Made by a program: the position numbers and the translations under genes. The notes beneath the pieces are model-generated. The model made no database searches and had not been told where the DNA came from. It worked only from the letters and a program-made list of their open reading frames with translations. Positions 19,067 to 27,245 of a stretch of 64,000 nucleotides of DNA are shown here, piece after piece. The stretch covers positions 62,001-126,000 of the forward strand of contig JAADEH010000001.1 in NCBI GenBank assembly GCA_013153495.1, written 5' to 3'. The number at the start of each line of letters is the position of its first letter. Position 1 is the stretch's first letter. Source of the stretch: Aquificota bacterium. GTDB taxonomy: Bacteria; Aquificota; Aquificia; Aquificales; Aquificaceae.

Positions 19067-19522
19067 ATGAGGCTCGTATCGGTAATAGGGTCTTCCAACT
19101 CAAACGAAGAGGAGTATAGAACCGCATACATTGTTGGAAAAGAGCTTGCCAAGAGAGGGATAGCTGTCGTATGCGGTGGCAGGACGGGGGTTATGGAAGC
19201 TGTCTGCAAGGGTGCAAAGGAGGAAGGAGGACTTACCATAGGCATAATGCCTTCCTACGACGGGCACGAGGCTAACCCTTATGTGGACATAAAGATAAAC
19301 ACCGGAATGAGCTGGAACAGGAACCCCATAGTGGTGGCGAGCGGGGATATGGTTATTGCTATAGGAGGGCATTACGGGACCCTTTCGGAGATAGCTTACG
19401 CACTTATACTCGGAAAATACGTGGTGGGATACAAAACCCATGACATAGATGGGATTGAAAAAGCACGCTCCACCGACGAAATTATTAGGAAAGTGGAGGA
19501 GTTTTATGGGCAAGGAACTTAG
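19067..19522 (+). CDS. TIGR00725-type SLOG/LOG-like nucleotide-binding protein
   Basis: Rossmann-like protein of 151 aa of the family often labelled possible lysine decarboxylase. It shows VIGSSNSNEEE, VCGGRTGVMEAVCKGAKEEGG for phosphate and sugar contacts, and IAIGGHYGTLSEIAYALILGK. True LOG enzymes have PGGxGTxxE at this last place; here it is GGHYGTLSE, as in the TIGR00725 group, so cytokinin-type activity is not implied. A role in nucleotide recognition or hydrolysis is inferred. It overlaps the following gene by 17 bases. Confidence 0.8.
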   Translation: MRLVSVIGSSNSNEEEYRTAYIVGKELAKRGIAVVCGGRTGVMEAVCKGAKEEGGLTIGIMPSYDGHEANPYVDIKINTGMSWNRNPIVVASGDMVIAIGGHYGTLSEIAYALILGKYVVGYKTHDIDGIEKARSTDEIIRKVEEFYGQGT

Positions 19523-19859
19523 CTTATTGGAGGGTATGCTCTTTAACACCATGTTTTCCGAGATAGAGGAAAGATACAACGACGTGGTTGATATATACAG
19601 GAACGATTACGAAGTTCTTTCCCTTGCTCAGCATCTCAAAGGTATAAGCGACATGGTAGCGGAGGTCTTCAAAGAAATACCCAACCCTCAAAAGAAGCTG
19701 AACGAGGACCTCTACACCACCCTATACGAAGTTCTGAGAGACATAAGCTCCATACTCTACGACCTTTCCATAGCGGAAGGGGACCAGCTCAGCTACGTGG
19801 TCGTGCAGGCTTACCGCAAGCTCGACAGTATGAATTCCCTCTTCCAGCGCTTGGTATGA
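19506..19859 (+). CDS. Hypothetical helical protein, 117 aa
   Basis: Unrecognised. The track ORF starts at 19449, but the ATG at 19506 has GGAGG seven bases upstream and gives MGKELSLLEG, so the earlier start is rejected. The protein is almost wholly alpha-helical and acidic (YNDVVDIYRNDYEVLSLAQHL) without membrane segments. Overlaps at both ends (17 bases upstream, four bases downstream) place it in an operon with the SLOG protein and the phosphoribosyltransferase, suggesting a nucleotide-related unit. Confidence 0.7.
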   Translation: MGKELSLLEGMLFNTMFSEIEERYNDVVDIYRNDYEVLSLAQHLKGISDMVAEVFKEIPNPQKKLNEDLYTTLYEVLRDISSILYDLSIAEGDQLSYVVVQAYRKLDSMNSLFQRLV

Positions 19860-20515
19860 TTTTTGAGGATAGAGAGGAGGCGGGAAGGCTTCTTGCAGAG
19901 GTTCTCAAGGACAGAATTCATTACGAACACAATCCCATAATCCTTGCCATCCCCAGAGGGGGCATACCCGTCGCTTACGCTCTCGCAAAGGAGCTGAAAG
20001 TTCCTATGAGCATAGTCGTCGTTCGCAAGCTGGGTCTTCCCTGGAACGAGGAGGCGGGCTTCGGAGCTGTGGACCCGGAGGGGAAAACATACCTTGACGA
20101 GGAACTCGTTAACTATGCAAAGCTCGACGCAAAGACCATAGCCTCGATAGTTGAGAAAGAACTGGAAGAGCTAAAAAGTAGAGAAAGGAAGTTTTTACCC
20201 TACGGATACCCTAACCTCACTAATCGTGAGGTGATAATAGTTGACGACGGGGTAGCCACCGGATACACCGCTATAGCCGCTTCTGGCTTTGCTAAGAGCA
20301 GGGGTGCCAAAAGGGTCTTAGTGGCGGTTCCCGTGTGTCCGAGGGATAGCGAGAAACGCTTTAGAGAGTATGCGGACGAGTTTATCTGCTACCACCCTTC
20401 GGGTGAGATGAGTTTTGCTGTGGGTATGTTTTACAGGGACTTCCACCAGCTGTCGGACAGTGAAGCTCTGGACTACATACAAAGGGCAAAGGAAGAGGGT
20501 CTTTTCGAACCCTGA
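19856..20515 (+). CDS. Phosphoribosyltransferase family protein
   Basis: Type I PRTase-fold protein of 219 aa. The PRPP-binding loop is VIIVDDGVATGYTAIAA, and the N-terminal blocks IILAIPRGGIPVAYALA and VVRKLGLPWNEEAGFGAV mark the group often annotated as predicted phosphoribosyltransferase, whose substrate is not known. It starts with ATGA overlap on the upstream stop. The gene is not a recognisable hpt, apt or pyrE. The downstream trpG is probably expressed separately from its own -10. Confidence 0.85.
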   Translation: MIFEDREEAGRLLAEVLKDRIHYEHNPIILAIPRGGIPVAYALAKELKVPMSIVVVRKLGLPWNEEAGFGAVDPEGKTYLDEELVNYAKLDAKTIASIVEKELEELKSRERKFLPYGYPNLTNREVIIVDDGVATGYTAIAASGFAKSRGAKRVLVAVPVCPRDSEKRFREYADEFICYHPSGEMSFAVGMFYRDFHQLSDSEALDYIQRAKEEGLFEP

Positions 20516-20530
20516 GTTATATTAATTCCC

Positions 20531-21118
20531 ATGAAGGTTTTGATGATAGACAACTACGACTCCTTTACTTACAACCTGGTTCAGTATTTGGGAACTTTGG
20601 GGGCTGAGGTTATAGTAAGGAGAAACGACCAAACGAGTCTCAAGGAGATTAGGAACATAGAGCCGGAGGCTATAGTCATATCACCGGGACCCTGCACCCC
20701 TGCGGAGGCAGGTATATCGGTTGACGTAATAAAGAGCTTTTACAGGGAAGTTCCTATACTTGGGGTCTGCTTGGGGCATCAGTCCATAGGTGTTGCCTTT
20801 GGAGGAAAGATAATCAGGGCAAAGAGGTTGATGCACGGCAAGACTTCTCAAATTTACCACACGGGGAAGGGTGTCTTCGAAAATATCCCGAGTCCCTTTA
20901 CTGCAGTCAGATACCACTCCCTCGTTATAGAGAAGGAAAGCCTGCCGGGGGTTTTGGAACTTACCGCATGGTCCGAGGACGAGGAGATAATGGGCGTCCA
21001 GCACAAAGAGTATCCCGTGTTCGGCGTTCAGTTTCACCCCGAGTCCGTCCTGTCGGATTACGGTATGGACATACTCAAGAACTTCCTGGAGATAGCCGGG
21101 AGCTTTCAGAGGGTTTAG
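20531..21118 (+). CDS. trpG: Anthranilate/aminodeoxychorismate synthase glutaminase subunit
   Basis: Class I glutamine amidotransferase of 195 aa that supplies ammonia to TrpE and probably also PabB. The catalytic Cys is in [15 protein letters not shown], and the His and Glu in [21 protein letters not shown] is the standard beginning, and RYHSLVI is also standard. It stands apart from other trp genes, as is common in Aquificales. A TATATT box ends about seven bases before the ATG and no ribosome site is seen, so the message may be leaderless. The 3' end overlaps a convergent GGDEF gene by four bases. Confidence 0.93.
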   Translation: MKVLMIDNYDSFTYNLVQYLGTLGAEVIVRRNDQTSLKEIRNIEPEAIVISPGPCTPAEAGISVDVIKSFYREVPILGVCLGHQSIGVAFGGKIIRAKRLMHGKTSQIYHTGKGVFENIPSPFTAVRYHSLVIEKESLPGVLELTAWSEDEEIMGVQHKEYPVFGVQFHPESVLSDYGMDILKNFLEIAGSFQRV

Positions 21119-22608
21119 TCGCTCTCGACCCTGTTTCTTCCGAGTCTCTTTGCCTTATACATGGCTTTGTCCGCTCTGTCTATGACTTCCTGTAGAGTTT
21201 CCCCTTCTTCCGCTTGGGCAACTCCGAAACTGCAGGTTATCTTTATGCCTTTGGGCTTTAGGTTCTCGATGAGTTTTCTCAGCTTCTCGGCTACATAGAC
21301 AGCCTTTTCCCTGTCAAGGCTAAGCAGGAGGATAAACTCCTCACCACCGTAGCGGGCAAGCAGGTCTCCCTCTCTGAGATTTTTGCTCATCGCTTGGGCA
21401 ACTTCTTTCAGAACCACATCTCCCGTGTGGTGTCCATATGTGTCGTTAATGCGTTTGAAGTGGTCTATGTCGCACATTACTACGCTCACAGGTCTGCCTT
21501 CCCTGCGGGCAAGGCTCAGGATTTTCTCCCCGAAGGTGTAAAAGGCTCCCCTGTTAAACACCCCCGTAAGGGGGTCCTTCAAGCTACTTTCTTTAAGCTC
21601 TCTGTATTTAATTATGAGGGTGTATAGGAGGTAGGCAAAGAGAGCGTTGAAGGCTACGCTCCCGAGGGCAAAACCTGTGTATAACCTCGATATGAAGAGG
21701 GGTGTCCTGTCCTTCGTGTAAAGGACGAGGCGGGCGGCAAACTCTCCCTTGCAGTTTTTAAGGGGGATGAGTATCACCGTTATGGAGTTTTTGTGCAGTG
21801 CGGTGGGACTTTCCCAGTCCTTCAGGCTGTGGGAAAGCTCTTCCCAGAAAAGGGAGTATTCCTCTTTCTTAAGCAGTGAGGGGTTGTGGGTCTCACGGTC
21901 CAGAAGGAAGTTATCCACACCGGGTATGGGAAGGTAGTTCTCCCTCTCCTCTTCCCAGACTTTTTTGAGGACTATTTCTTTCCTTACCCAAAGTTCTACG
22001 TCTATCTGTCTTTCCTTTCTCAGGACTTCCTCTATGGACTGGGCGTCGTAGGAGATTTCTACCGTTCCGAGTAGCTTTCCCGAGTCCATTATGGGATACA
22101 CGTTCCTGAAGCCGTTAAAAATTCTTCCCTCTTCGAAACACTTCAGGGGTTTAAGGGTTTTGTTGACCTTCTCTATGGAGAACCTCACCCCCACGAGGGA
22201 GTCCCCGAACTTCTCGGGTCTGTGCATCCTCACGAAGGATATTGCATCCGGCAGGTGAAAGTGAAGCTGTCTTATGTGCTTGCTTCTCATGAAGTTCTCG
22301 TATAGGTCCTTATACCTGTAATAAACTTCCCAGTGCAGGTCTTCCATGTTGTCCCTGTTTACTTTGCGGAGGACTTCCTTTAACCACCGATCCCTGTCTA
22401 TCTTCAGATAGAAGATAAGGTCTGTAAGGTCGTTTATAGTGTGCATAACGTATTTTACGGAGCTGGAGTAAAAGTCAGCCTGTAGGCTCAGGTGTTTTTT
22501 AAGGCTCTTTTCCCTTTGAAGCTCCCAAAAGACCAGCGCTAACAGGGAAAGTAGCAGGAATATCCCTACGGAAATGTAGGCGGGGAGTTTATCTTTAAGG
22601 TATGCCAT
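21115..22608 (-). CDS. Membrane diguanylate cyclase with periplasmic double-Cache-like sensor
   Basis: A 497-aa protein: helix 1 at about residues 10-30, a long periplasmic region (about 30-305) resembling a double Cache domain (the block [20 protein letters not shown] is typical), helix 2 ([21 protein letters not shown]) and a C-terminal GGDEF. The cyclase motif is [11 protein letters not shown] with REGD as inhibitory site. Histidine-rich [15 protein letters not shown] suggests a ligand pocket, but the ligand is unknown. The start is supported by AAAGG upstream. The gene is divergent from yqaA. Confidence 0.88.
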   Translation of the reverse strand: MAYLKDKLPAYISVGIFLLLSLLALVFWELQREKSLKKHLSLQADFYSSSVKYVMHTINDLTDLIFYLKIDRDRWLKEVLRKVNRDNMEDLHWEVYYRYKDLYENFMRSKHIRQLHFHLPDAISFVRMHRPEKFGDSLVGVRFSIEKVNKTLKPLKCFEEGRIFNGFRNVYPIMDSGKLLGTVEISYDAQSIEEVLRKERQIDVELWVRKEIVLKKVWEEERENYLPIPGVDNFLLDRETHNPSLLKKEEYSLFWEELSHSLKDWESPTALHKNSITVILIPLKNCKGEFAARLVLYTKDRTPLFISRLYTGFALGSVAFNALFAYLLYTLIIKYRELKESSLKDPLTGVFNRGAFYTFGEKILSLARREGRPVSVVMCDIDHFKRINDTYGHHTGDVVLKEVAQAMSKNLREGDLLARYGGEEFILLLSLDREKAVYVAEKLRKLIENLKPKGIKITCSFGVAQAEEGETLQEVIDRADKAMYKAKRLGRNRVESD

Positions 22609-22643
22609 TGTGTAGCTTTACCTTTTAATATAATGTTCCCGAA

Positions 22644-23117
22644 ATGTTTGAAAAGCTTGAACTCTGGGCAAGAGGTCTCGTCGAAGATTACGGATACGTG
22701 GGCATATTCATTCTCTCCTTCACGGAAAGCATTATCCAACCCGTGCCACCCGACCCCTTCATAGCTGGAGGAACCGCTCTGGGACTTTTGCCTCTCACAT
22801 CAGCTCTCGTTGCTACCGTGGCGAGCGTCTTGGGAGGTCTGACCGCTCACACCTTGGGGACCCTCTTAGGGGAGAGGTTCGTAAAAAAGCTGATAGGAGA
22901 GAGAAACTTTCTCAGAGGGGAGGCACTTTTTAGCAGATACGGAGTTTGGGCGGTTCTCGTTGCCGCAATTACACCCATACCCTTTAAAGCTGTGTGCTGG
23001 CTTGCGGGCATATTCGAGATGCCAAGGCTTCCCTTCCTTATAGCTTCCTTCATCGGGAGACTTCCGAGATTTCTCCTCGTAGCCTATGCTGGAGATTTCT
23101 TAGGAAAGTTATTCTGA
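22644..23117 (+). CDS. YqaA/DedA-related small membrane protein
   Basis: Inner-membrane protein of 157 aa from the SNARE-associated/VTT (DedA-like) superfamily, YqaA branch, which is linked to lipid scrambling or transport. Blocks: YVGIFILSFTESIIQPVPPDPF, LGGLTAHTLGTLLGERF, and the family glycine/proline motif AAITPIPFKAVCWLAGIFEM with FIGRLPRFLLVAYAGDFLG. Four to five hydrophobic helices. A perfect TATAAT (22629-22634) ends nine bases before the ATG and there is no ribosome site, pointing to a leaderless message. A short GC-rich hairpin lies after the stop. Confidence 0.86.
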   Translation: MFEKLELWARGLVEDYGYVGIFILSFTESIIQPVPPDPFIAGGTALGLLPLTSALVATVASVLGGLTAHTLGTLLGERFVKKLIGERNFLRGEALFSRYGVWAVLVAAITPIPFKAVCWLAGIFEMPRLPFLIASFIGRLPRFLLVAYAGDFLGKLF

Positions 23118-23128
23118 GTTTTTAAAGG

Positions 23129-23143
23129 ACCCCCTTCGGGGGT
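23129..23143 (+). terminator. Short GC hairpin after yqaA, weak terminator candidate
   Basis: ACCCCC-TTC-GGGGGT forms a six-base-pair stem with a three-base loop eleven bases after the yqaA stop. No run of T follows on the plus strand, so if it stops transcription it is not a classical intrinsic terminator. Confidence 0.35.
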
Positions 23144-23148
23144 AACGG

Positions 23149-23179
23149 TTAAGTAACTTAATTAGTTAATATTAACTAA
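23149..23179. promoter_or_regulatory. Tandem AT-rich dyads before the DUF2202 gene (operator candidate)
   Basis: Two perfect dyads lie next to each other: TTAAGT-A-ACTTAA (23149-23161) and TTAGTTAATATTAACTAA (23162-23179), directly before the ribosome site AAGGAGGT. Such symmetry at a promoter fits a dimeric repressor. The core GTTAATATTAAC is one base longer than the GTTAATTTAAC dyads of the copper island, so a related regulator is conceivable. Confidence 0.4.
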
Positions 23180-23195
23180 CAAGGAGGTGGAAGCC

Positions 23196-23876
23196 ATGAG
23201 AGGGAAAATTAAGACTCTGATGTTGATAGGTGCTGTGCTTGCTTCCTGCGGAGGTGGAGACCTGTCCGGACTTTACTACCTGTCCCCCGAAGAGGAGGAA
23301 AGCGTTCTCTTCGTCAGAGAGGAAGAGAAGCTGGCAAGGGACGTGTATCTATCCATGGAGAGCCTATACTACCTTCAAACCCAAACCTTTACCAACATAT
23401 CCTTGTCGGAGCAAAACCACATGGACAGCGTTCTGGCACTCATAGAAAAATACCAGCTCGAGGACCCTGTGGCTCAAACGGGAGACACGCAGGGTGTTTT
23501 CGTAAACCCAGAGCTTCAAAGCATGTATGACCAGCTCACCTCTTGCGGTAGCATGAGCTTAGAAAACGCTCTCCTCGTCGGTGCTTACATAGAGGAGCTG
23601 GACATAATAGACCTGACACTCAGACTTCAGAACACTGATAACCCCGATGTGCGGAGGGTATTTACCAACCTCAGAAAAGGCTCTTACAATCACCTCGTAG
23701 CCTTCGCTTACAGCTATGAACTTGCCACGGGGATTACCTACACCCCCCAAATCCTGTGTCAGGAAGATTACGACAGGGTTATTCAAACATACCTGAGCGG
23801 AGGAGACCTTACTACCCTTGAACCCCTTTGCGACTATACTAACGTCAGCCTGAACTTCCTGTGTCCCACGTGGTAA
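23196..23876 (+). CDS. DUF2202 ferritin-like lipoprotein
   Basis: Extracytoplasmic protein of 226 aa with lipobox VLASC. The DUF2202 pattern is clear: LYYLSPEEEESVLFVREEEKLARDVYL, then FTNISLSEQNHMDSVLALIEKYQL, then NALLVGAYIEELDIIDL and GSYNHLVAFAYSYEL. The Glu and His residues (E in EEEKLARD, ExxH in EQNHM, EELD, NH in SYNHL) are those of a four-helix di-metal ferritin-like bundle. The GTG at 23187 of the track ORF is only two bases from AAGGAGGT, so the ATG at 23196 is the better start. Function in the family is not established; metal handling or oxidative stress is inferred. Confidence 0.85.
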   Translation: MRGKIKTLMLIGAVLASCGGGDLSGLYYLSPEEEESVLFVREEEKLARDVYLSMESLYYLQTQTFTNISLSEQNHMDSVLALIEKYQLEDPVAQTGDTQGVFVNPELQSMYDQLTSCGSMSLENALLVGAYIEELDIIDLTLRLQNTDNPDVRRVFTNLRKGSYNHLVAFAYSYELATGITYTPQILCQEDYDRVIQTYLSGGDLTTLEPLCDYTNVSLNFLCPTW

Positions 23877-23941
23877 AGAAATTTTATGAGTTTTTTCAGT
23901 GTTTTTACGTATGAGGAGGTTAGTTTAAAGATGAGAAAGTT

Positions 23942-25033
23942 ATGAACTTAGAGTTTTTCATCAGGCTCTTGGACCTCAGAGACGCATACACAAAGGGACA
24001 CACCGAACGGGGAGTTCTTTACGCTTTAGAAATAGGTAAGGCTATGGGTCTTTCTGAAGGAGAACTGAAAGACCTCGAGATAGGTGGATACATACACGAT
24101 GTGGGAAAGGTTGCCATACCGGACGTTATACTCCTAAAGCCTGCAAAACTTACTCCCCAGGAATACGAGGTTATGAAACTGCACGTCGAGCTGGGATACG
24201 AACTCGTAAAAGACCTGGACTTTCCCGAAAGGAGCGTGGAGGTTCTACTATACCATCAGGAAAAGTTCGACGGTAGCGGTTATCCCTTCGGTAAAAAAGG
24301 GAAGGAGATACCCCTTCTTGCGAGGATATACACCGTTGCGGACTCCTTTGAAGCTATGACAGCACGCAGAATATACAAGAGGTCAAAGCCGTGGAAAAAG
24401 GCTCTCGAGGAGCTTGAGGAGCTGGCAGGTTCCCACTTCGACCCGGACATAGTCCCCTACGCAATAAAGGTCTTAGAGAAGATGGAGCACACCAAGCTAA
24501 AACTCCCCGAAATAAGTTCGGAGCTGGACAAAATAAGGTGGAGCTTTTACTACATGGACTTTACCGGAGCCATAAAGGGAGACTTATTTTTACCCACCCT
24601 CGAAGCCTTCATAGACAAAGGGGAACCCTTCTGCTTTACCGTTTTCGACGTAGAAAACCTCTTTGAGATAAACACCAAGTTCGGTTGGGAGAGGGGGAAC
24701 GAGGTTCTGACTAAACTCGTTAACTTTATAAACCTGCAGTGTTGCGGTATGCACGACATAAGGGATTTGATAATAAAACTCATGAAGGTGGACATACTCG
24801 ACATAACATCTCCAGTCATATTCAGGCTCGGGGGAGACGAAATAGGAGTTATAGCACCCTTTATACCCCCACCGGAAAAGGTTCATGCGGTAGTTAAGGC
24901 TATGAAAGATTTGGGGGTTAACATAAAGTATCTTCAGCTTAAGTATCCTGAGAACTTCAAAACTTCCGCAGACCTCTTGCAGATGGTCTCCGAATTTACA
25001 AAAACACCCCCCATCCGTTTAAACTTTTCTTAA
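23942..25033 (+). CDS. HD-GYP phosphodiesterase with C-terminal divergent GGDEF domain
   Basis: A 363-aa soluble protein. Residues 1-170 form an HD-GYP domain: [24 protein letters not shown] (the HD pair), [28 protein letters not shown] (GYP motif) and [10 protein letters not shown], so c-di-GMP hydrolysis is likely. Residues about 200-340 look like a GGDEF fold ([25 protein letters not shown]) with the signature [10 protein letters not shown], where the last Phe is Ile. The order HD-GYP then GGDEF is the reverse of most fusions. Translation seems coupled to a four-codon ORF (ATGAGAAAGTTATGA at 23931) that carries the ribosome site. Confidence 0.85.
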   Translation: MNLEFFIRLLDLRDAYTKGHTERGVLYALEIGKAMGLSEGELKDLEIGGYIHDVGKVAIPDVILLKPAKLTPQEYEVMKLHVELGYELVKDLDFPERSVEVLLYHQEKFDGSGYPFGKKGKEIPLLARIYTVADSFEAMTARRIYKRSKPWKKALEELEELAGSHFDPDIVPYAIKVLEKMEHTKLKLPEISSELDKIRWSFYYMDFTGAIKGDLFLPTLEAFIDKGEPFCFTVFDVENLFEINTKFGWERGNEVLTKLVNFINLQCCGMHDIRDLIIKLMKVDILDITSPVIFRLGGDEIGVIAPFIPPPEKVHAVVKAMKDLGVNIKYLQLKYPENFKTSADLLQMVSEFTKTPPIRLNFS

Positions 25034-25932
25034 TGGAAGAGAAAAAAGTCGTATTCTTCGGCGGAAAGGGAGGGGTAGGAAAGACCACCGTATCTTCAGC
25101 TTTTTCCCTTATGCTCACTCAGGAAGGCAAGAAGGTTCTTCTCATATCTACCGACCCCGCTCACTCCCTGTCGGACATCTTTGACACCGAGGTTTCTAAC
25201 CTCGACCTCTTGGAAATCCAGCCCGAGAGGGTAGTCAGGGAGTATGTAGAGCGTGCAATCGAGGTCGTATCTCAGGTCATGAGTCCGGATACTGTCAGAG
25301 AGGTGGAGGAGGTCTTCAGGAGCGTTGAGGAGGCCCCGGGAGCGGAAGAATCCGCAGTGGTGGAGGAGCTTTCGAAGGTTATCCTGTCCCGCTGGGAAGA
25401 ATACGACCACTTCGTTATAGACACCGCTCCAACGGGACACACTCTTCAGATGATAAGAACCGTCTCTAAGGTGGGTCCCTGGCTTGAGGAGCTTATAAGA
25501 AGGAGAAAAAAAGCGTCGAGCTTCTGGGAGGCTTCCGGCAGGCGGAAGGAGGATAGGGTCGTAGAGGTTCTCGAGGAAAGGCGCACGAGACTGACCAAAT
25601 TCGCTCAGCTGATATTTTCCCACCTGACCACCTTCGTTCCCGTCCTAAATCCCGAGAGACTTCCGATAGAGGAAACGGTTAGAATGTTGAAAGCCCTTAA
25701 GGGTTTACACCTCGGTGTGGATTTTATGGTAATAAACAAAGTTCTGCCCGAGGGAGTTAGAGAGGAGTTTTTCCTCCGAAGGAAGAGACAGGAGGAGGAG
25801 TATTTGAGGGAGATAGAGGAGAGGTTCAGGGGGGTAAAGAAGGTAAAGCTTCACTTGAGGGATAGAGATGTGATGGGTGTTCAAGCCTTAAAGGAGATAG
25901 CACAGGAGCTTAAGGAGGGACTTAAGGGGTGA
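25033..25932 (+). CDS. ArsA/GET3-family ATPase, single domain
   Basis: Deviant-Walker ATPase of 299 aa. It has FFGGKGGVGKTTVSSAF (P-loop with the signature lysine), STDPAHSLSDIFDTEV (switch I) and FVIDTAPTGHTLQMI (switch II), which place it in the ArsA/TRC40 group. The arsenite-binding cysteines of ArsA are absent, and no arsB, arsR or arsC lies nearby, so arsenical pumping is unlikely. Roles in protein sorting or assembly are possible. The start shares one base with the previous stop; the end overlaps the next gene by four bases. Confidence 0.85.
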   Translation: MEEKKVVFFGGKGGVGKTTVSSAFSLMLTQEGKKVLLISTDPAHSLSDIFDTEVSNLDLLEIQPERVVREYVERAIEVVSQVMSPDTVREVEEVFRSVEEAPGAEESAVVEELSKVILSRWEEYDHFVIDTAPTGHTLQMIRTVSKVGPWLEELIRRRKKASSFWEASGRRKEDRVVEVLEERRTRLTKFAQLIFSHLTTFVPVLNPERLPIEETVRMLKALKGLHLGVDFMVINKVLPEGVREEFFLRRKRQEEEYLREIEERFRGVKKVKLHLRDRDVMGVQALKEIAQELKEGLKG

Positions 25933-27245
25933 AGACGGTAATCCTCGGTCTCGGAAGGTATGTGGAGGAAATTACGGAGATAGTTGCGGGGTTTTCCGAA
26001 GTGGTCGTGGTGGAGAGGGAGGGAGAAAAGCTCATGTCCTTCCTGGAAAAGGAAAAGTCCCTGGAAAACCTCAGCGTTGTTAAGGGTAGTGCAACGGACA
26101 TAGAGCTGTGGGTGAAGGAGATAGACCTGTCTCAGGTGGAAGCGGTTATTTCTTTTTTAGATAGTGAAACCACCCTCGCTGTAGCGAGGGTCCTTAGAAA
26201 ATCTTTTTCTTTCAAAGGAGTTTTCGTATTCGTAGCCAAGGAAAGACCGGAGGGTAAAGAGTTTCGTCAGCTGAACATAGAGACCGTATCCGTGCCGGAC
26301 GTCTTGGGAGCAATTCTTAAGAACCTTCTCAAGGGGAAGGGAGTTGTCAAGTATCCGGTGGGTATAGGTATGAGGAAAGGAGAGATAGTGGAGGTCCTTA
26401 TAACTCCAAGCTCCCCAGCCTCTTACATGAAGTTGAGCCAGCTCAGGCAGAGGAATGCTCGCATAGCCCTCATATACAGGGAGGAGGAGGTGATACTCCC
26501 CAGAACGGACATAAGAATTCAGCCGGGGGACAGGCTTCTCGTCGTGGGTCAGCCTCAGCAGGTCGAGCTTTTCGTGGGGAGTTTAACCAGCGGGATTTCC
26601 AACTTCCCTCTGAGGTGGGGGACAAAAGGTGTCCTGTGTGCGGAGGGAGAGGAAGCCCAATACGTTAAAGAGAGGCTCAAAGTTCGCGAGTGGGTAAAGG
26701 AAAAGTGCTTTCCCGAGAGCCTGCCCGAGGACACGGGTATAGTTCTCCTGAAGGACGAGAAGGGTGGGTTCTTTTCACGCTCGCCCGTTGACAAAGTATT
26801 TTCAAGCTTCAAAGTTCCCTCTCTGCTAATGAGGGGGTCCAACCCCTACGAGAACATCCTCGTATCCGCCAACACGGACGCCCTCGGCTTTTTACTGCCC
26901 AACGCCCTTGACTTTGCCCGTCTCTTCGGAAGTAAGGTTTATGTCCTATTCGTTACCACCGTTGAGAAGATGATAAGCAAGGAAGAGAAGGAAGTCCTTG
27001 AGAGTTTGAAGTCCTTTATAGAGAGAGCCAAAGTCTCTTCCGGTCTCGAGATAGAGCTTATAAGGAAGGAGGGGAACCCCGTAAGGGAAACCTTAAAGCT
27101 CCTTAAGGGTAAGTTTAATCTCCTTGCGGTTGGGTATGTTCCCGGCAGGAGGTCAAGCCTCTTCAATCCCTACACGCCCCACCTTCTCGCCAAAAGGACA
27201 AAGCTATCGACCCTTCTCATACCGGAGGTAAGCTTTGAGCGTTGA
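25929..27245 (+). CDS. TrkA-like NAD-binding regulator with TrkA-C and stress-domain tail
   Basis: A 438-aa cytoplasmic protein. Residues 1-125 form an RCK/KTN-like Rossmann domain (VILGLGRYVEEITEIV, GSATDIELW). Residues about 150-225 match TrkA-C (GEIVEVLITPSSPASYMKL, IQPGDRLLVVGQP). The last 130 residues look like a universal-stress-type domain (NILVSANTDALGF, LLAVGYVPGRRSS, LLAKRTKLSTLLIPE). It starts with GTG overlapping the ATPase gene and overlaps the downstream antiporter by 11 bases, so it very probably gates that transporter. Confidence 0.82.
   Translation: MKTVILGLGRYVEEITEIVAGFSEVVVVEREGEKLMSFLEKEKSLENLSVVKGSATDIELWVKEIDLSQVEAVISFLDSETTLAVARVLRKSFSFKGVFVFVAKERPEGKEFRQLNIETVSVPDVLGAILKNLLKGKGVVKYPVGIGMRKGEIVEVLITPSSPASYMKLSQLRQRNARIALIYREEEVILPRTDIRIQPGDRLLVVGQPQQVELFVGSLTSGISNFPLRWGTKGVLCAEGEEAQYVKERLKVREWVKEKCFPESLPEDTGIVLLKDEKGGFFSRSPVDKVFSSFKVPSLLMRGSNPYENILVSANTDALGFLLPNALDFARLFGSKVYVLFVTTVEKMISKEEKEVLESLKSFIERAKVSSGLEIELIRKEGNPVRETLKLLKGKFNLLAVGYVPGRRSSLFNPYTPHLLAKRTKLSTLLIPEVSFER

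Noticed and set aside
19067-19522. Lysine decarboxylase or cytokinin-activating LOG enzyme
   Set aside because: The LOG motif PGGxGTxxE is changed to GGHYGTLSE, as in the TIGR00725 group of unknown function.
25033-25932. Arsenite-pump ATPase ArsA in the strict sense
   Set aside because: Single domain without the metal-binding cysteines and without other ars genes; the family label is used only for the fold.
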